Assembly (NCBI GenBank): GCA_020723345.1
Contig: DYJA01000068.1
Location: forward strand, 1-34,071
Reading direction: 5' to 3'
Length of the DNA: 34,071 bases
Origin: Candidatus Aquidulcis sp.
GTDB lineage: Bacteria; Chloroflexota; Anaerolineae; UBA4142
Each line of letters begins with the position of its first letter. Within the stretch, counting starts at the first letter, position 1. A program made the position numbers and the translations under genes. Positions 1 through 6,174 of this stretch are shown piece by piece. The notes below the pieces were generated by a model, which saw only the letters and a list, made by a program, of their open reading frames with translations, did not search any database and was not told where the DNA came from.

Positions 1-147
1 CCACTGGCAATCTGAATCGAACATCCGTGCTCACAGTTTGAGAGTTGCACCCATTTGACTTGGCAGAAAAACGAAATCGTAGTATTCTACGTCGCGTCAC
101 ATTATCGCCCAATTACTTTTTCGCGCAAAATCAGATTCGTTGCGCGG

Positions 148-210
148 GCGGCTCGCCCGCTGCAAAGCGAGCCAGCGGCTCGCCCGCCGCAAAACGAGCC
201 AGCGGCTCGC
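148..210. repeat. 27-nt GC-rich tandem repeat upstream of the dehydrogenase
   Basis: Two 27-nt units (148-174 and 175-201) differ at two positions, and a partial third unit follows (202-210). Each unit contains CGGCTCG and its partner CGAGCC, so the array can fold into GC-rich hairpins. It ends about 18 nt before the ribosome site of the dehydrogenase. An open reading frame runs through it (start near 45), but the encoded peptide is only the repeat. This looks like one of the dispersed short repeats of this genome and not coding sequence. Confidence 0.8.
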
Positions 211-239
211 GCAGCAATTTATTCCCCAGGAGCAATCGC

Positions 240-1292
240 ATGAAAGCAGGTATCCTTTACAACGACAGAGATATTCGCGTCGGCGACGCGCCCGAACCGA
301 CAATCCAGCCGGACGAGGTGTTGATCCAGAACGCGTTCGCTGGAATCTGCGGCACCGATCTGCACATTTATCGCGGTGAGTTTCACGCGCGCGTCAAATT
401 CCCGGCGATCCAAGGTCACGAGTTTGGCGGCGTCATCGTTCAAGTCGGCAAGCAAGTGACGAACTTCAAAGTGGGCGACCGCGTCGTGGTTGACCCGATC
501 ATTTCTTGTCACAGTTGTCCCGCGTGTCTCACCGGACACATCAACGCGTGCCGCACACTCAAACTGCTCGGCGTCGATCTTAACGGCGGATTCGGTCAGT
601 ACGTCGCCGCGCCCGCGAGTCACGTTTTCCATTTGCCGGAGAGCGTGCCGATGAAATTCGCGCCGATGGTCGAAATGTACGGCTTGGGCTGTCACGTTTT
701 GACGCGCGGCAAAGTTCAGCCCGGCGAGACGGTCGCGATTCTCGGCGCGGGCAAACTGGGCTTGGCGGTGCTCGACGTGTTGTGTCACAGCGCGAATCCG
801 GCGACGACGATCATCACCGACGTTCAACCGTTTCGATTGGAGACCGCGCGCAAGATCGGCGCGGATTACGCGATCGATATCGAGCAGGAGGACCCGGTCA
901 CGCGCGTGATGGAGATTACGCGCGGCGAAGGCGTGGACTGCGTGATCGAATGTGTGGGACATTTCCACGAGATCGCCGAACGCGCCGCGCCGCTCCAGCA
1001 AGCCGTGAAAATGATTCGCACCGCCGGGCGCATCGTCACCTGCGGCTTGGGCGAGCAATTGTCGCCGGTACATTTCAAGACGCTCGTGATCAAGGAAGCC
1101 GAAATGATCGCGTCGCGCGTCACGCTCGGCGAGTTTCCGCGCGCGATTCGGTTGATGGCGAAGGGACTCGTGCATCCCGAACTGCAAGTGACGCACGAAC
1201 TGCCGCTGCGCGAGATTGGCGCGGCGTTCGCGCAAGTCGACCGCGAAGACCCGCGCACGATCAAAGTGGTGTTGGATGTGCAAAAGGCGTAA
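240..1292 (+). CDS. Zinc-dependent medium-chain alcohol/polyol dehydrogenase
   Basis: A 350-residue medium-chain dehydrogenase that probably oxidises a sugar alcohol or secondary alcohol with NAD in the cytoplasm. Catalytic-zinc ligands are visible as C37, H60 and E61 in GHEFGG, with a possible further ligand at E145. The structural zinc site is C90, C93, C96 and C104. The Rossmann nucleotide loop GAGKLG lies at 169-174, followed by a TDVQ segment whose acidic residue favours NAD over NADP. The ATG at 240 was chosen because AGGAG (228-232) sits 7 nt upstream and the conserved N-terminus begins there; the frame extends to 45 only through repeat DNA. The Gfo/Idh/MocA gene follows 81 nt later on the same strand, suggesting a polyol or inositol-like catabolic unit. 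Sorbitol and threonine dehydrogenases share this architecture, so the substrate is open. Confidence 0.9.
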   Translation: MKAGILYNDRDIRVGDAPEPTIQPDEVLIQNAFAGICGTDLHIYRGEFHARVKFPAIQGHEFGGVIVQVGKQVTNFKVGDRVVVDPIISCHSCPACLTGHINACRTLKLLGVDLNGGFGQYVAAPASHVFHLPESVPMKFAPMVEMYGLGCHVLTRGKVQPGETVAILGAGKLGLAVLDVLCHSANPATTIITDVQPFRLETARKIGADYAIDIEQEDPVTRVMEITRGEGVDCVIECVGHFHEIAERAAPLQQAVKMIRTAGRIVTCGLGEQLSPVHFKTLVIKEAEMIASRVTLGEFPRAIRLMAKGLVHPELQVTHELPLREIGAAFAQVDREDPRTIKVVLDVQKA

Positions 1293-1298
1293 CGTGAT

Positions 1299-1355
1299 AC
1301 GTGCTGCGTGGTGCGTGCTGCGTAGAATAAACGGAACACGCAACACGCAACACGC
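1299..1355. repeat. Foldback repeat between the two oxidoreductase genes
   Basis: A GTGCTGCGT-type direct repeat is followed by ACACGCA repeats, which are approximately its reverse complement. The element begins about 6 nt after the stop codon of the dehydrogenase and could form a long imperfect hairpin without a T-run. Confidence 0.6.
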
Positions 1356-1373
1356 CGTTTGCGAGGAGCATAA

Positions 1374-2372
1374 ATGAAACTCGACAAAATCCGCTGGGGC
1401 GTCATCGGCGCGGGAAATGTGTTTGAGTATAAAAGCGGTCCCGCGCTGTCCAAAACGTCCAACTCGGAACTGATCGCGGTGATGCGGACGAACGCGGCAA
1501 AAGCCGAAGAAACCGCGCGACGGCACAACGCGAAACACTGGTACACCGACGCGGCGTCGCTCGTGAACGATCCGGATGTCAACGCGGTGTACATCGCGTC
1601 GCCGCACTATTTACATCCGGAACACGTCGCGCTCGCCGCGCGCGCCAAGAAAATCGTCTTGTGCGAAAAACCGGTCGGCGTGAATACCGCGCAGGCGCAG
1701 CAAGCCGTTGAGATTTGCCGCGCGAATAACGCGCCGCTGACCGTCGCGTACTATCGGCGATTTTGGGGGATCGTCCAAGCGATGCAAAAATTTTTGCGCG
1801 ACGGCGCGGTCGGCGAAGTGGTCACCGCGCGCGCGCAACTTTCCGACTTGTTCACCGGCGACGGCGAACGCGCGTGGCTCACTTCGATGGCGAAATCCGG
1901 CGGCGACGCGCTCGCGAACTCCGGCGCGCACTGGATCGACCTGATTCGTTTTTTACTCGGCGCGGTGTCGGACGTGATGGCGTACGCGTCGTCGAAATTC
2001 AGCGGGTGGGAAACCGACGACACGACCATCGTACAGATGCGAATGGCGAGCGGCGCGCTCGTCTCATTCACCACGACGCGTCGCACGCCAACGGTCACGA
2101 ACGAGTTTGACATTTTGGGGACGAAAGGGAGATTGTACGCGAGTCCGCTGTCGGAGGGGCGTTTGATTTTGCATCGCGCCGGACGCGAGCCGGAGATGCT
2201 GAATTATCCGCGCGTCGGCGTGATGCACGCGGAACTGATCGCGGAACTCGTGCCACACTTCTTGCGCGGTGAGCCATCGCCTTTGCCGGGCGAAGAAGCG
2301 GTCGCGGTGTGGAAAATTATGGAAGCGGCGTATCGGTCGTCGGCGGAAGGCGTGCGCGTGAAAGTAAAATAG
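1374..2372 (+). CDS. Gfo/Idh/MocA family oxidoreductase
   Basis: A 332-residue NAD(P)-dependent oxidoreductase of the Gfo/Idh/MocA family, which acts on sugars, inositols or amino-sugar derivatives. The N-terminal Rossmann fold is marked by GVIGAGNV (9-16) and the family lysine motif EKP lies at 98-100. The C-terminal half carries the SGAHWIDL segment (183-190), whose H186 and D189 match the usual substrate-site pair. Length is normal for the family. GAGGAG (1363-1368) precedes the ATG. It lies 81 nt after the zinc dehydrogenase on the same strand, with a foldback repeat between them, and no transporter or regulator is in view. The substrate cannot be told from sequence alone. Confidence 0.92.
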   Translation: MKLDKIRWGVIGAGNVFEYKSGPALSKTSNSELIAVMRTNAAKAEETARRHNAKHWYTDAASLVNDPDVNAVYIASPHYLHPEHVALAARAKKIVLCEKPVGVNTAQAQQAVEICRANNAPLTVAYYRRFWGIVQAMQKFLRDGAVGEVVTARAQLSDLFTGDGERAWLTSMAKSGGDALANSGAHWIDLIRFLLGAVSDVMAYASSKFSGWETDDTTIVQMRMASGALVSFTTTRRTPTVTNEFDILGTKGRLYASPLSEGRLILHRAGREPEMLNYPRVGVMHAELIAELVPHFLRGEPSPLPGEEAVAVWKIMEAAYRSSAEGVRVKVK

Positions 2373-2466
2373 ACAGCACGTACTCGGCGATGCCTTTCCA
2401 TGGGTAGCGCTCAACCGTCAGGTCTCGTCAGTTTGCGCCGCTTCGGTGCTCTGTGCTCGCGCACTA

Positions 2467-2495
2467 TTGACAATTGCGCCAACAGAGTATATAAC
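2467..2495 (+). promoter_or_regulatory. Sigma70-type promoter TTGACA-N17-TATAAC
   Basis: A perfect -35 hexamer TTGACA (2467-2472), a 17-nt spacer and TATAAC (2490-2495) lie about 100 nt upstream of the DUF5678-like gene. The rest of the 226-nt spacer 2373-2598 shows nothing recognisable. This gives the two-gene unit downstream its own transcription start. Confidence 0.7.
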
Positions 2496-2598
2496 ATTCA
2501 TAGTAAATTGACGTGCGATTAGAACGTCTGTTGCGCTCCCTCGTCCAAGTGTCTGGCAATCAAGGGAGAGTCTATTGGCACAAAAAGAGGGTTGACCA

Positions 2599-2862
2599 AT
2601 GTTAGACCAAGAACTCAGATTCTATCAGGAAAATAAGGCGATGTTGCTGTCCCAGTACAATGGAAAATTCATTGTCATCAAAGGTCAAGAGTTAATTGGC
2701 TCGTTTGATACGATCAATGATGCTCTGGCTGAGGGAGCAAGACGATTCGGATTAGAGTCTTTCCTTGTTCGTCGTGTTCAAGAACGCCAAGAGGAAATCA
2801 GAGTTCCTGCTCTCACACTAGGATTGCTCAATGCCAATTCTACACGTTCAACTGGGCGGTGA
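2599..2862 (+). CDS. Small DUF5678-like protein
   Basis: An 87-residue acidic protein with no signal peptide. The pattern of an N-terminal helix (ELRFYQENKAML), a short beta hairpin (GKFIVIKGQELIGSFDT), and a C-terminal helix ending FGLESFLVRRV resembles the DUF5678 family. The function of that family is unknown to me. GAGGG (2587-2591) precedes the ATG. Its 3' end overlaps the retropepsin-like gene by 32 nt, so the two are very probably co-translated partners. Both have far fewer CGCG words than the flanking genes, which suggests acquisition. It could be an accessory subunit or substrate of the protease; that is inference. Confidence 0.75.
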   Translation: MLDQELRFYQENKAMLLSQYNGKFIVIKGQELIGSFDTINDALAEGARRFGLESFLVRRVQERQEEIRVPALTLGLLNANSTRSTGR

Positions 2863-3316
2863 AGGTCATACTCCGGACGGGAAAAAGGTTCCACTTCCAA
2901 CGAATATTGCCCTTGCCCAGCGGGGACCAGTTGTTCAGTTGACAATTGGTGTAGCCCAAGCAATTGCTGAACAACTTCTCAAGGAGGGCAAACCTGTACC
3001 GCAACCCATTTCTGGGTTAGGTCTCATTGACACCGGGGCCTCGGCAACTTGTATCGATGAAGTGTCCGCCCAACGGCTTCAACTGCCCGTTATTGATGTG
3101 GTGCAAATAGCATCCGCGTCACATGCTTCTACAGAGCAAAATGTATATCCACTCCACATTGAGATCGTAGGGTTTCCCATTGGATTGGATGTGCCTCGTG
3201 CCATTGGTGCTCCACTGGCTGCACAAGGCCTACTTGTCTTGATCGGACGTGATGCTCTGCACCAAGCTGTTCTAATCTACAACGGAATGGCAGGGCAATT
3301 CACACTTTCACTGTAG
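2831..3316 (+). CDS. Retropepsin-like aspartic protease
   Basis: A 161-residue protein with the aspartic-protease active-site motif LIDTGAS (catalytic D67 in DTGAS, 67-71). The flanking sequence is hydrophobic, and near the C-terminus a LIGRDAL segment corresponds to the conserved Gly-Arg-Asp of retropepsin-like folds. Only one DTG is present, so the active enzyme would be a homodimer, as in retroviral proteases. No signal peptide or membrane segment is visible, so it should be cytoplasmic. The ATG at 2831 has AGGA (2820-2823) ahead of it, inside the upstream gene. The substrate is unknown; the overlapping DUF5678-like protein is the obvious candidate partner. Nothing else points to a retroelement here: there is no reverse transcriptase or integrase. 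Confidence 0.82.
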   Translation: MPILHVQLGGEGHTPDGKKVPLPTNIALAQRGPVVQLTIGVAQAIAEQLLKEGKPVPQPISGLGLIDTGASATCIDEVSAQRLQLPVIDVVQIASASHASTEQNVYPLHIEIVGFPIGLDVPRAIGAPLAAQGLLVLIGRDALHQAVLIYNGMAGQFTLSL

Positions 3317-3377
3317 GTGATGATTCACAGGGAAAATATACAAGCGTGCCAGGAGATTCCTTTCTGCTTATGGGAAG

Positions 3378-3415
3378 AAACCGCGCATTCTGAAAACATT
3401 CAGGTCGCGCGGTTT
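3378..3415 (+). terminator. Rho-independent terminator embedded in the trmD 3' end
   Basis: AAACCGCGC (3378-3386) pairs with GCGCGGTTT (3407-3415), followed on the + strand by a T-rich run. It would stop + strand transcription of the retropepsin unit. The trmD stop codon (complement of 3400-3402) lies in the loop, and the right arm encodes the last TrmD residues, so one sequence serves as terminator and coding DNA. Confidence 0.75.
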
Positions 3416-4158
3416 TGTTTTTCGGCTTTCAGCGTTTCGAGAAATTGCCGGTCTTCGTCCGATAGTTCAACGCGTTCGAGCAAATCAGGGCGGCGCTCGA
3501 ACGTGCGGCGCAACGCTTCGCGGTGTCGCCACTTTTCAATTTGCGCGTGATGTCCGGAGAGCAAAATCTCCGGCACACGCCAGCCGCGAAAATCGGCGGG
3601 GCGCGTATAGTGCGGACCTTCCAGCAAGCCGGACGCGTGCGAATCGTTTGCCGCCGCGGTCGGATGACCTAGCACGCCGGGAATCAAGCGCGCGACCGCG
3701 TCGACGATCACCATCGCCGGGATTTCGCCGCCGGTCAGCACGTAATCGCCAATCGAAATCTCATCGGTGACGAGATGTTCGCGCACGCGCTCGTCCACAC
3801 CTTCGTAATGTCCGCAGATCAGCGCGATGCGCGAATGCTGCGCGAGTTCGCGCGCAATCGTCTGATCGAAAACGCGACCTTGCGGCGTGAGGAGAATAAT
3901 TGGAATTGGAGATTGGGGATTAGAGATTGGAGATTGGAGTACGGATTCGACTGCCGCGAAGATCGGCTCCGGCTTCATCACCATTCCGCCGCCCGCGTAC
4001 GCGTAATCGTCGGTGACGTGGTGCTTGTCGGTTGTGGACGCGCGAATATCGTGCAGGAAAATTTCGATGAGCCGCGCGTCACGCGCGCGTTTCAAAATGC
4101 TCTCGTCGAAAACCCCGGCAAACATTTCGGGAAAAAGCGTAAAGATGTCGAAACGCAT
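3400..4158 (-). CDS. trmD: tRNA (guanine-N1)-methyltransferase TrmD
   Basis: A 252-residue SPOUT methyltransferase that uses S-adenosylmethionine to make m1G37 in tRNAs, which prevents frameshifting. Hallmarks are the N-terminal [11 protein letters not shown], the AdoMet knot segments [10 protein letters not shown] (117-126) and GDYVLTGGE (137-145), R157 in ARLIPGVLG and the catalytic-type N-D-S at 171-173. The ATG at 4158 was chosen because the family N-terminus starts there and GGAG lies 9 nt upstream. The usual ribosomal-operon neighbours (rimM, rplS) are absent. Oddity: residues about 73-86 ([10 protein letters not shown]) are encoded by a short tandem repeat that is also found in mutS; they lie just before the conserved [10 protein letters not shown] strand and look like an in-frame insertion. 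Confidence 0.95.
   Translation of the reverse strand: MRFDIFTLFPEMFAGVFDESILKRARDARLIEIFLHDIRASTTDKHHVTDDYAYAGGGMVMKPEPIFAAVESVLQSPISNPQSPIPIILLTPQGRVFDQTIARELAQHSRIALICGHYEGVDERVREHLVTDEISIGDYVLTGGEIPAMVIVDAVARLIPGVLGHPTAAANDSHASGLLEGPHYTRPADFRGWRVPEILLSGHHAQIEKWRHREALRRTFERRPDLLERVELSDEDRQFLETLKAEKQNRAT
3903..3939. repeat. GATTGGA repeat tract inside trmD
   Basis: A degenerate run of GATTGGA/GGGATTA units lies inside the trmD coding region. Its 19-nt segment 3921-3939 is identical to 29294-29312 inside mutS, in the same orientation and reading frame, so both proteins carry the peptide SPISN.QS. Confidence 0.85.
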
Positions 4159-4202
4159 GGCTATTTTCTCCGCGCGGTATTGTATCACAGGACGGGGAAA
4201 TA

Positions 4203-4268
4203 GTGAACAGTGAACAGTCAACCGTCAGCAGTCAGTGTTCACTGTTGACTGTTCACTGTTCACTGCTT
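4203..4268. repeat. Foldback GTGAACA/TGTTCAC repeat upstream of the PT-rich gene
   Basis: GTGAACAGTGAACAGTCAAC units are followed by TGTTCACTGTTGACTGTTCAC units. The two halves are reverse complements, so the region can form a long imperfect hairpin. The same family recurs at 4765-4935, so the PT-rich gene is bracketed by it. Confidence 0.85.
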
Positions 4269-4274
4269 GTCAGT

Positions 4275-4303
4275 TTGCGTGTTCTCGCTCGCAATGCTAT
4301 AAT
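4275..4303 (+). promoter_or_regulatory. Possible promoter with perfect TATAAT
   Basis: TTGCGT (4275-4280), a 17-nt spacer, and TGCTATAAT ending at 4303 (extended -10 form). The start site would lie near 4310, directly at the GGAGG of the PT-rich gene, leaving almost no 5' leader; that closeness is unusual and lowers confidence. Confidence 0.45.
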
Positions 4304-4317
4304 GCGCGTGGAGGAAA

Positions 4318-4761
4318 ATGATGCCGTGGCGTAAGTGGAATGTAATTATTGTTTTGATCTTGGCGAACTATGTCGTCTTTGGACTTTTCGCGGCATTCGT
4401 GTTTCCGGTGCGACCGCAAGCCCCGCTGAGTCATCCCGCGCAACCGACATTCACGCCGGGCGCGCCATCGCCGCAACGCGTCGGCACGTTGTCGTACGAT
4501 TTTCTCACGCCGAGTCCGATTGTGCGCGCGACGAATACCAGCACGTGGACGCGGACGCCAATTGCCACAACCGAAACGCCGACCGATACCACGCCCACGA
4601 GCGCGACTACTGCTGCGCCCGCGACTGCCACGATTGCGCCGACGGCGGCAGCGACGCTGCCGCCCACCTCGACCGCGACAGGCAGCGCGCCAACCGGAAC
4701 TGCGACCGCACCCGCGCTGCTCGCGCCGCGACCACTCGCCACCGCGACGACGCGACCGTAA
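4318..4761 (+). CDS. Membrane-anchored proline/threonine-rich protein
   Basis: A 147-residue protein of unknown function. Residues about 8-29 form one hydrophobic membrane segment (VIIVLILANYVVFGLFAAFVF) after a short basic start, so it is probably anchored with the C-terminus outside. The rest is low-complexity Pro/Thr/Ala/Ser without cysteines and without a folded domain that I recognise; such sequence usually acts as an extended, possibly glycosylated spacer. The second ATG (4321) is an equally good start; GGAGG lies at 4310-4314. The gene is flanked on both sides by the same TGTTCAC foldback family. Length and composition suggest a wall-spanning stalk without a head domain, or a protein truncated by repeat expansion. 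Confidence 0.65.
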   Translation: MMPWRKWNVIIVLILANYVVFGLFAAFVFPVRPQAPLSHPAQPTFTPGAPSPQRVGTLSYDFLTPSPIVRATNTSTWTRTPIATTETPTDTTPTSATTAAPATATIAPTAAATLPPTSTATGSAPTGTATAPALLAPRPLATATTRP

Positions 4762-4764
4762 TCC

Positions 4765-4935
4765 AGTGAACGGTGAACAGTAAACAGTCAACGGTTGATT
4801 GCTCACTGTTCACTGTTCACCGTTCACTGTTCACTGTTCACCGTTCACCGTTCACTGTTCACCGTTCACTGTTCACTGTTCACCGTTCACTGTTCACCGT
4901 TCACTGTTCACTGTTCACTGTTCACCGTTCACTGA
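4765..4935. repeat. TGTTCACTG/TGTTCACCG tandem foldback array
   Basis: A short left arm of GTGAAC units (4765-4795) is followed by about 130 nt of TTCACTG and TTCACCG units in irregular alternation. The repeat provides the stop codon of the HlyD-like gene (complement of 4929-4931) and begins 3 nt after the stop of the PT-rich gene. Units are 7 nt with no spacers, so this is not a CRISPR array. Confidence 0.9.
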
Positions 4936-6095
4936 TTAATCACCACCTGATCCCCCTCATTCACTCCGCTTAGAATTTCCGTCTCGTTGCCATCCGTCAC
5001 GCCAACCTCGACGATGACATCGCGCGGCTCGCCGGGCGAAACGACATGCACCGCTTTCCGCGTCCCAACATTTTTCAGCGCACGATTCGGCACGAGCAAG
5101 ACGCCTTTCTTTTCGACGGTGAGGATTTTCAAGTTTGCGCCCATTCCCACACGCACGTTAAAGTTTCTGCGATCAAACTCGACGACTGCCGAATATGTGG
5201 TGCTGCCGCGCTGCGACGATGACGCGGGGAAAAGGCGCGTGAGTTTGCCGGTGAATTTTTCGCCGGGGAACGCGTCGAAACGCACCTCGACGGTTTGACC
5301 GACTTTCACATTCGCCACATCGATCTCGTCAATCTCCGCCGCGATTTCGAGCGCGGTCAAATCCGCGACCAAAGCGAGCGGCGTGAATCCGCCGACCAAT
5401 TCCCCTTCCCGGATCGTGATCTCCGTCACCGTCGAAGTGAATGGCGCGGTCAATTTCGTTTGCGTGAGCGCGGTCTTGGCGCTATCAAGATCGAGTTGCG
5501 CGGCGACAACCGCATTTTGCAGCGATTCGATTTCCTCTTTCGACAAGCCGTTCGTGACGCGATTGAAATTCGCGCGCGCGATGTCGAGATCGGCGCGCGC
5601 GATTTCCCGCGCCGCGTCGTTCTGCGAACTCGGATTGGAATTGTACGCGGCTTCGGCGGCGGCGACCGCCATCGTCGCTTTACGCAGACTCGCGCGCGCG
5701 ATTTCAATATCCTCATCACGTGGCGACGATTTGCCGCGCGCCAAGTCCAACTGCCGCGATTGCAGGTTCAATTCCGCCTGCCGGACGCGGCGCGTCGATT
5801 CGTCCGCGCGCAGCGACAAGATCACATCGCCCAGGTTCACGTCGTCGCCTTCCTTTTTGACGATGCTCTGGACAACGCCCGACATCGGCAGAGACAAACG
5901 CGCGGATTGCTTCGCGCGCGCCTTGCCGGTCGCGTTGACCGACGCGCTGATGTCGCCGCGCCGTACCGCCACCGCGTTCTGAGTCGGCGTCGCGCGCGGC
6001 GATGCGACGATGAGAATGATCGCAAGCAGAATAATAATGACAATGCCCGCGATAATCACGTTGCGATTGAGTTTGGGAATTGGAATGGATTTCAT
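4929..6095 (-). CDS. HlyD/RND-type efflux periplasmic adaptor
   Basis: A 388-residue membrane-fusion protein. Residues about 12-31 are a membrane anchor, and a DISASVNATGKARAKQSARL strand opens the barrel region. The lipoyl-like half-motif SGVVQSIVKKEGDDVNLGD is followed by a long coiled coil (about residues 90-190, rich in A/R/E/D). The second lipoyl half (LTAPFTSTVTEITIREGELV) and a C-terminal beta-barrel (IAAEIDEIDVANVKVGQTVEVRF) complete the fold. Such adaptors link an ABC or RND pump to the outside. No transporter lies next to it, so the partner must be elsewhere. The ATG at 6095 was chosen for GGAG 6 nt upstream; a start 24 nt further upstream is possible. The final codons run into the tandem array, which supplies the TGA stop. 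Confidence 0.88.
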   Translation of the reverse strand: MKSIPIPKLNRNVIIAGIVIIILLAIILIVASPRATPTQNAVAVRRGDISASVNATGKARAKQSARLSLPMSGVVQSIVKKEGDDVNLGDVILSLRADESTRRVRQAELNLQSRQLDLARGKSSPRDEDIEIARASLRKATMAVAAAEAAYNSNPSSQNDAAREIARADLDIARANFNRVTNGLSKEEIESLQNAVVAAQLDLDSAKTALTQTKLTAPFTSTVTEITIREGELVGGFTPLALVADLTALEIAAEIDEIDVANVKVGQTVEVRFDAFPGEKFTGKLTRLFPASSSQRGSTTYSAVVEFDRRNFNVRVGMGANLKILTVEKKGVLLVPNRALKNVGTRKAVHVVSPGEPRDVIVEVGVTDGNETEILSGVNEGDQVVINQ

Positions 6096-6114
6096 GATGC
6101 GCTCCGGGATAATG

Positions 6115-6174
6115 GGCAATCAGGCAATCGGTCAACCGGTTACTGATTGCCTGATCACTTATTGACCGATTGAC
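6115..6174. repeat. Foldback GGCAATC/GATTGCC repeat
   Basis: GGCAATCAGGCAATCGGTCAACCGGT is followed by the approximate reverse complement, ending directly at the stop codon of the propeller-hydrolase gene (complement of 6174-6176). The word ATCAGGCAATC recurs at 17116-17126 in a second element of the same type. Confidence 0.75.

Noticed and set aside
45-239. N-terminal extension of the zinc dehydrogenase
   Set aside because: The extension translates repeat DNA into Ala/Ser/Lys-rich sequence, and a good ribosome site with the family N-terminus lies at 240.
219-1607. A 462-codon open frame on the minus strand over the dehydrogenase
   Set aside because: Composition is Arg/His-rich and it spans two convincingly coding + strand genes and their spacer. 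It is a shadow.
2831-3316. Retroviral or LTR-type element
   Set aside because: Only the protease-like gene is present; there is no reverse transcriptase, integrase or terminal repeat.
4765-4935. CRISPR array
   Set aside because: Units are 7 nt long, contiguous, irregular and without unique spacers; no cas genes are nearby.
4773-4973. A 66-codon + strand open frame in the TGTTCAC array
   Set aside because: It encodes only the repeat (FTVHRSL units) and has no SD; it is a by-product of the array.
5295-6146. A 283-codon + strand open frame over the HlyD gene
   Set aside because: It is the antisense of a well-recognised membrane-fusion protein and has no SD or motifs.
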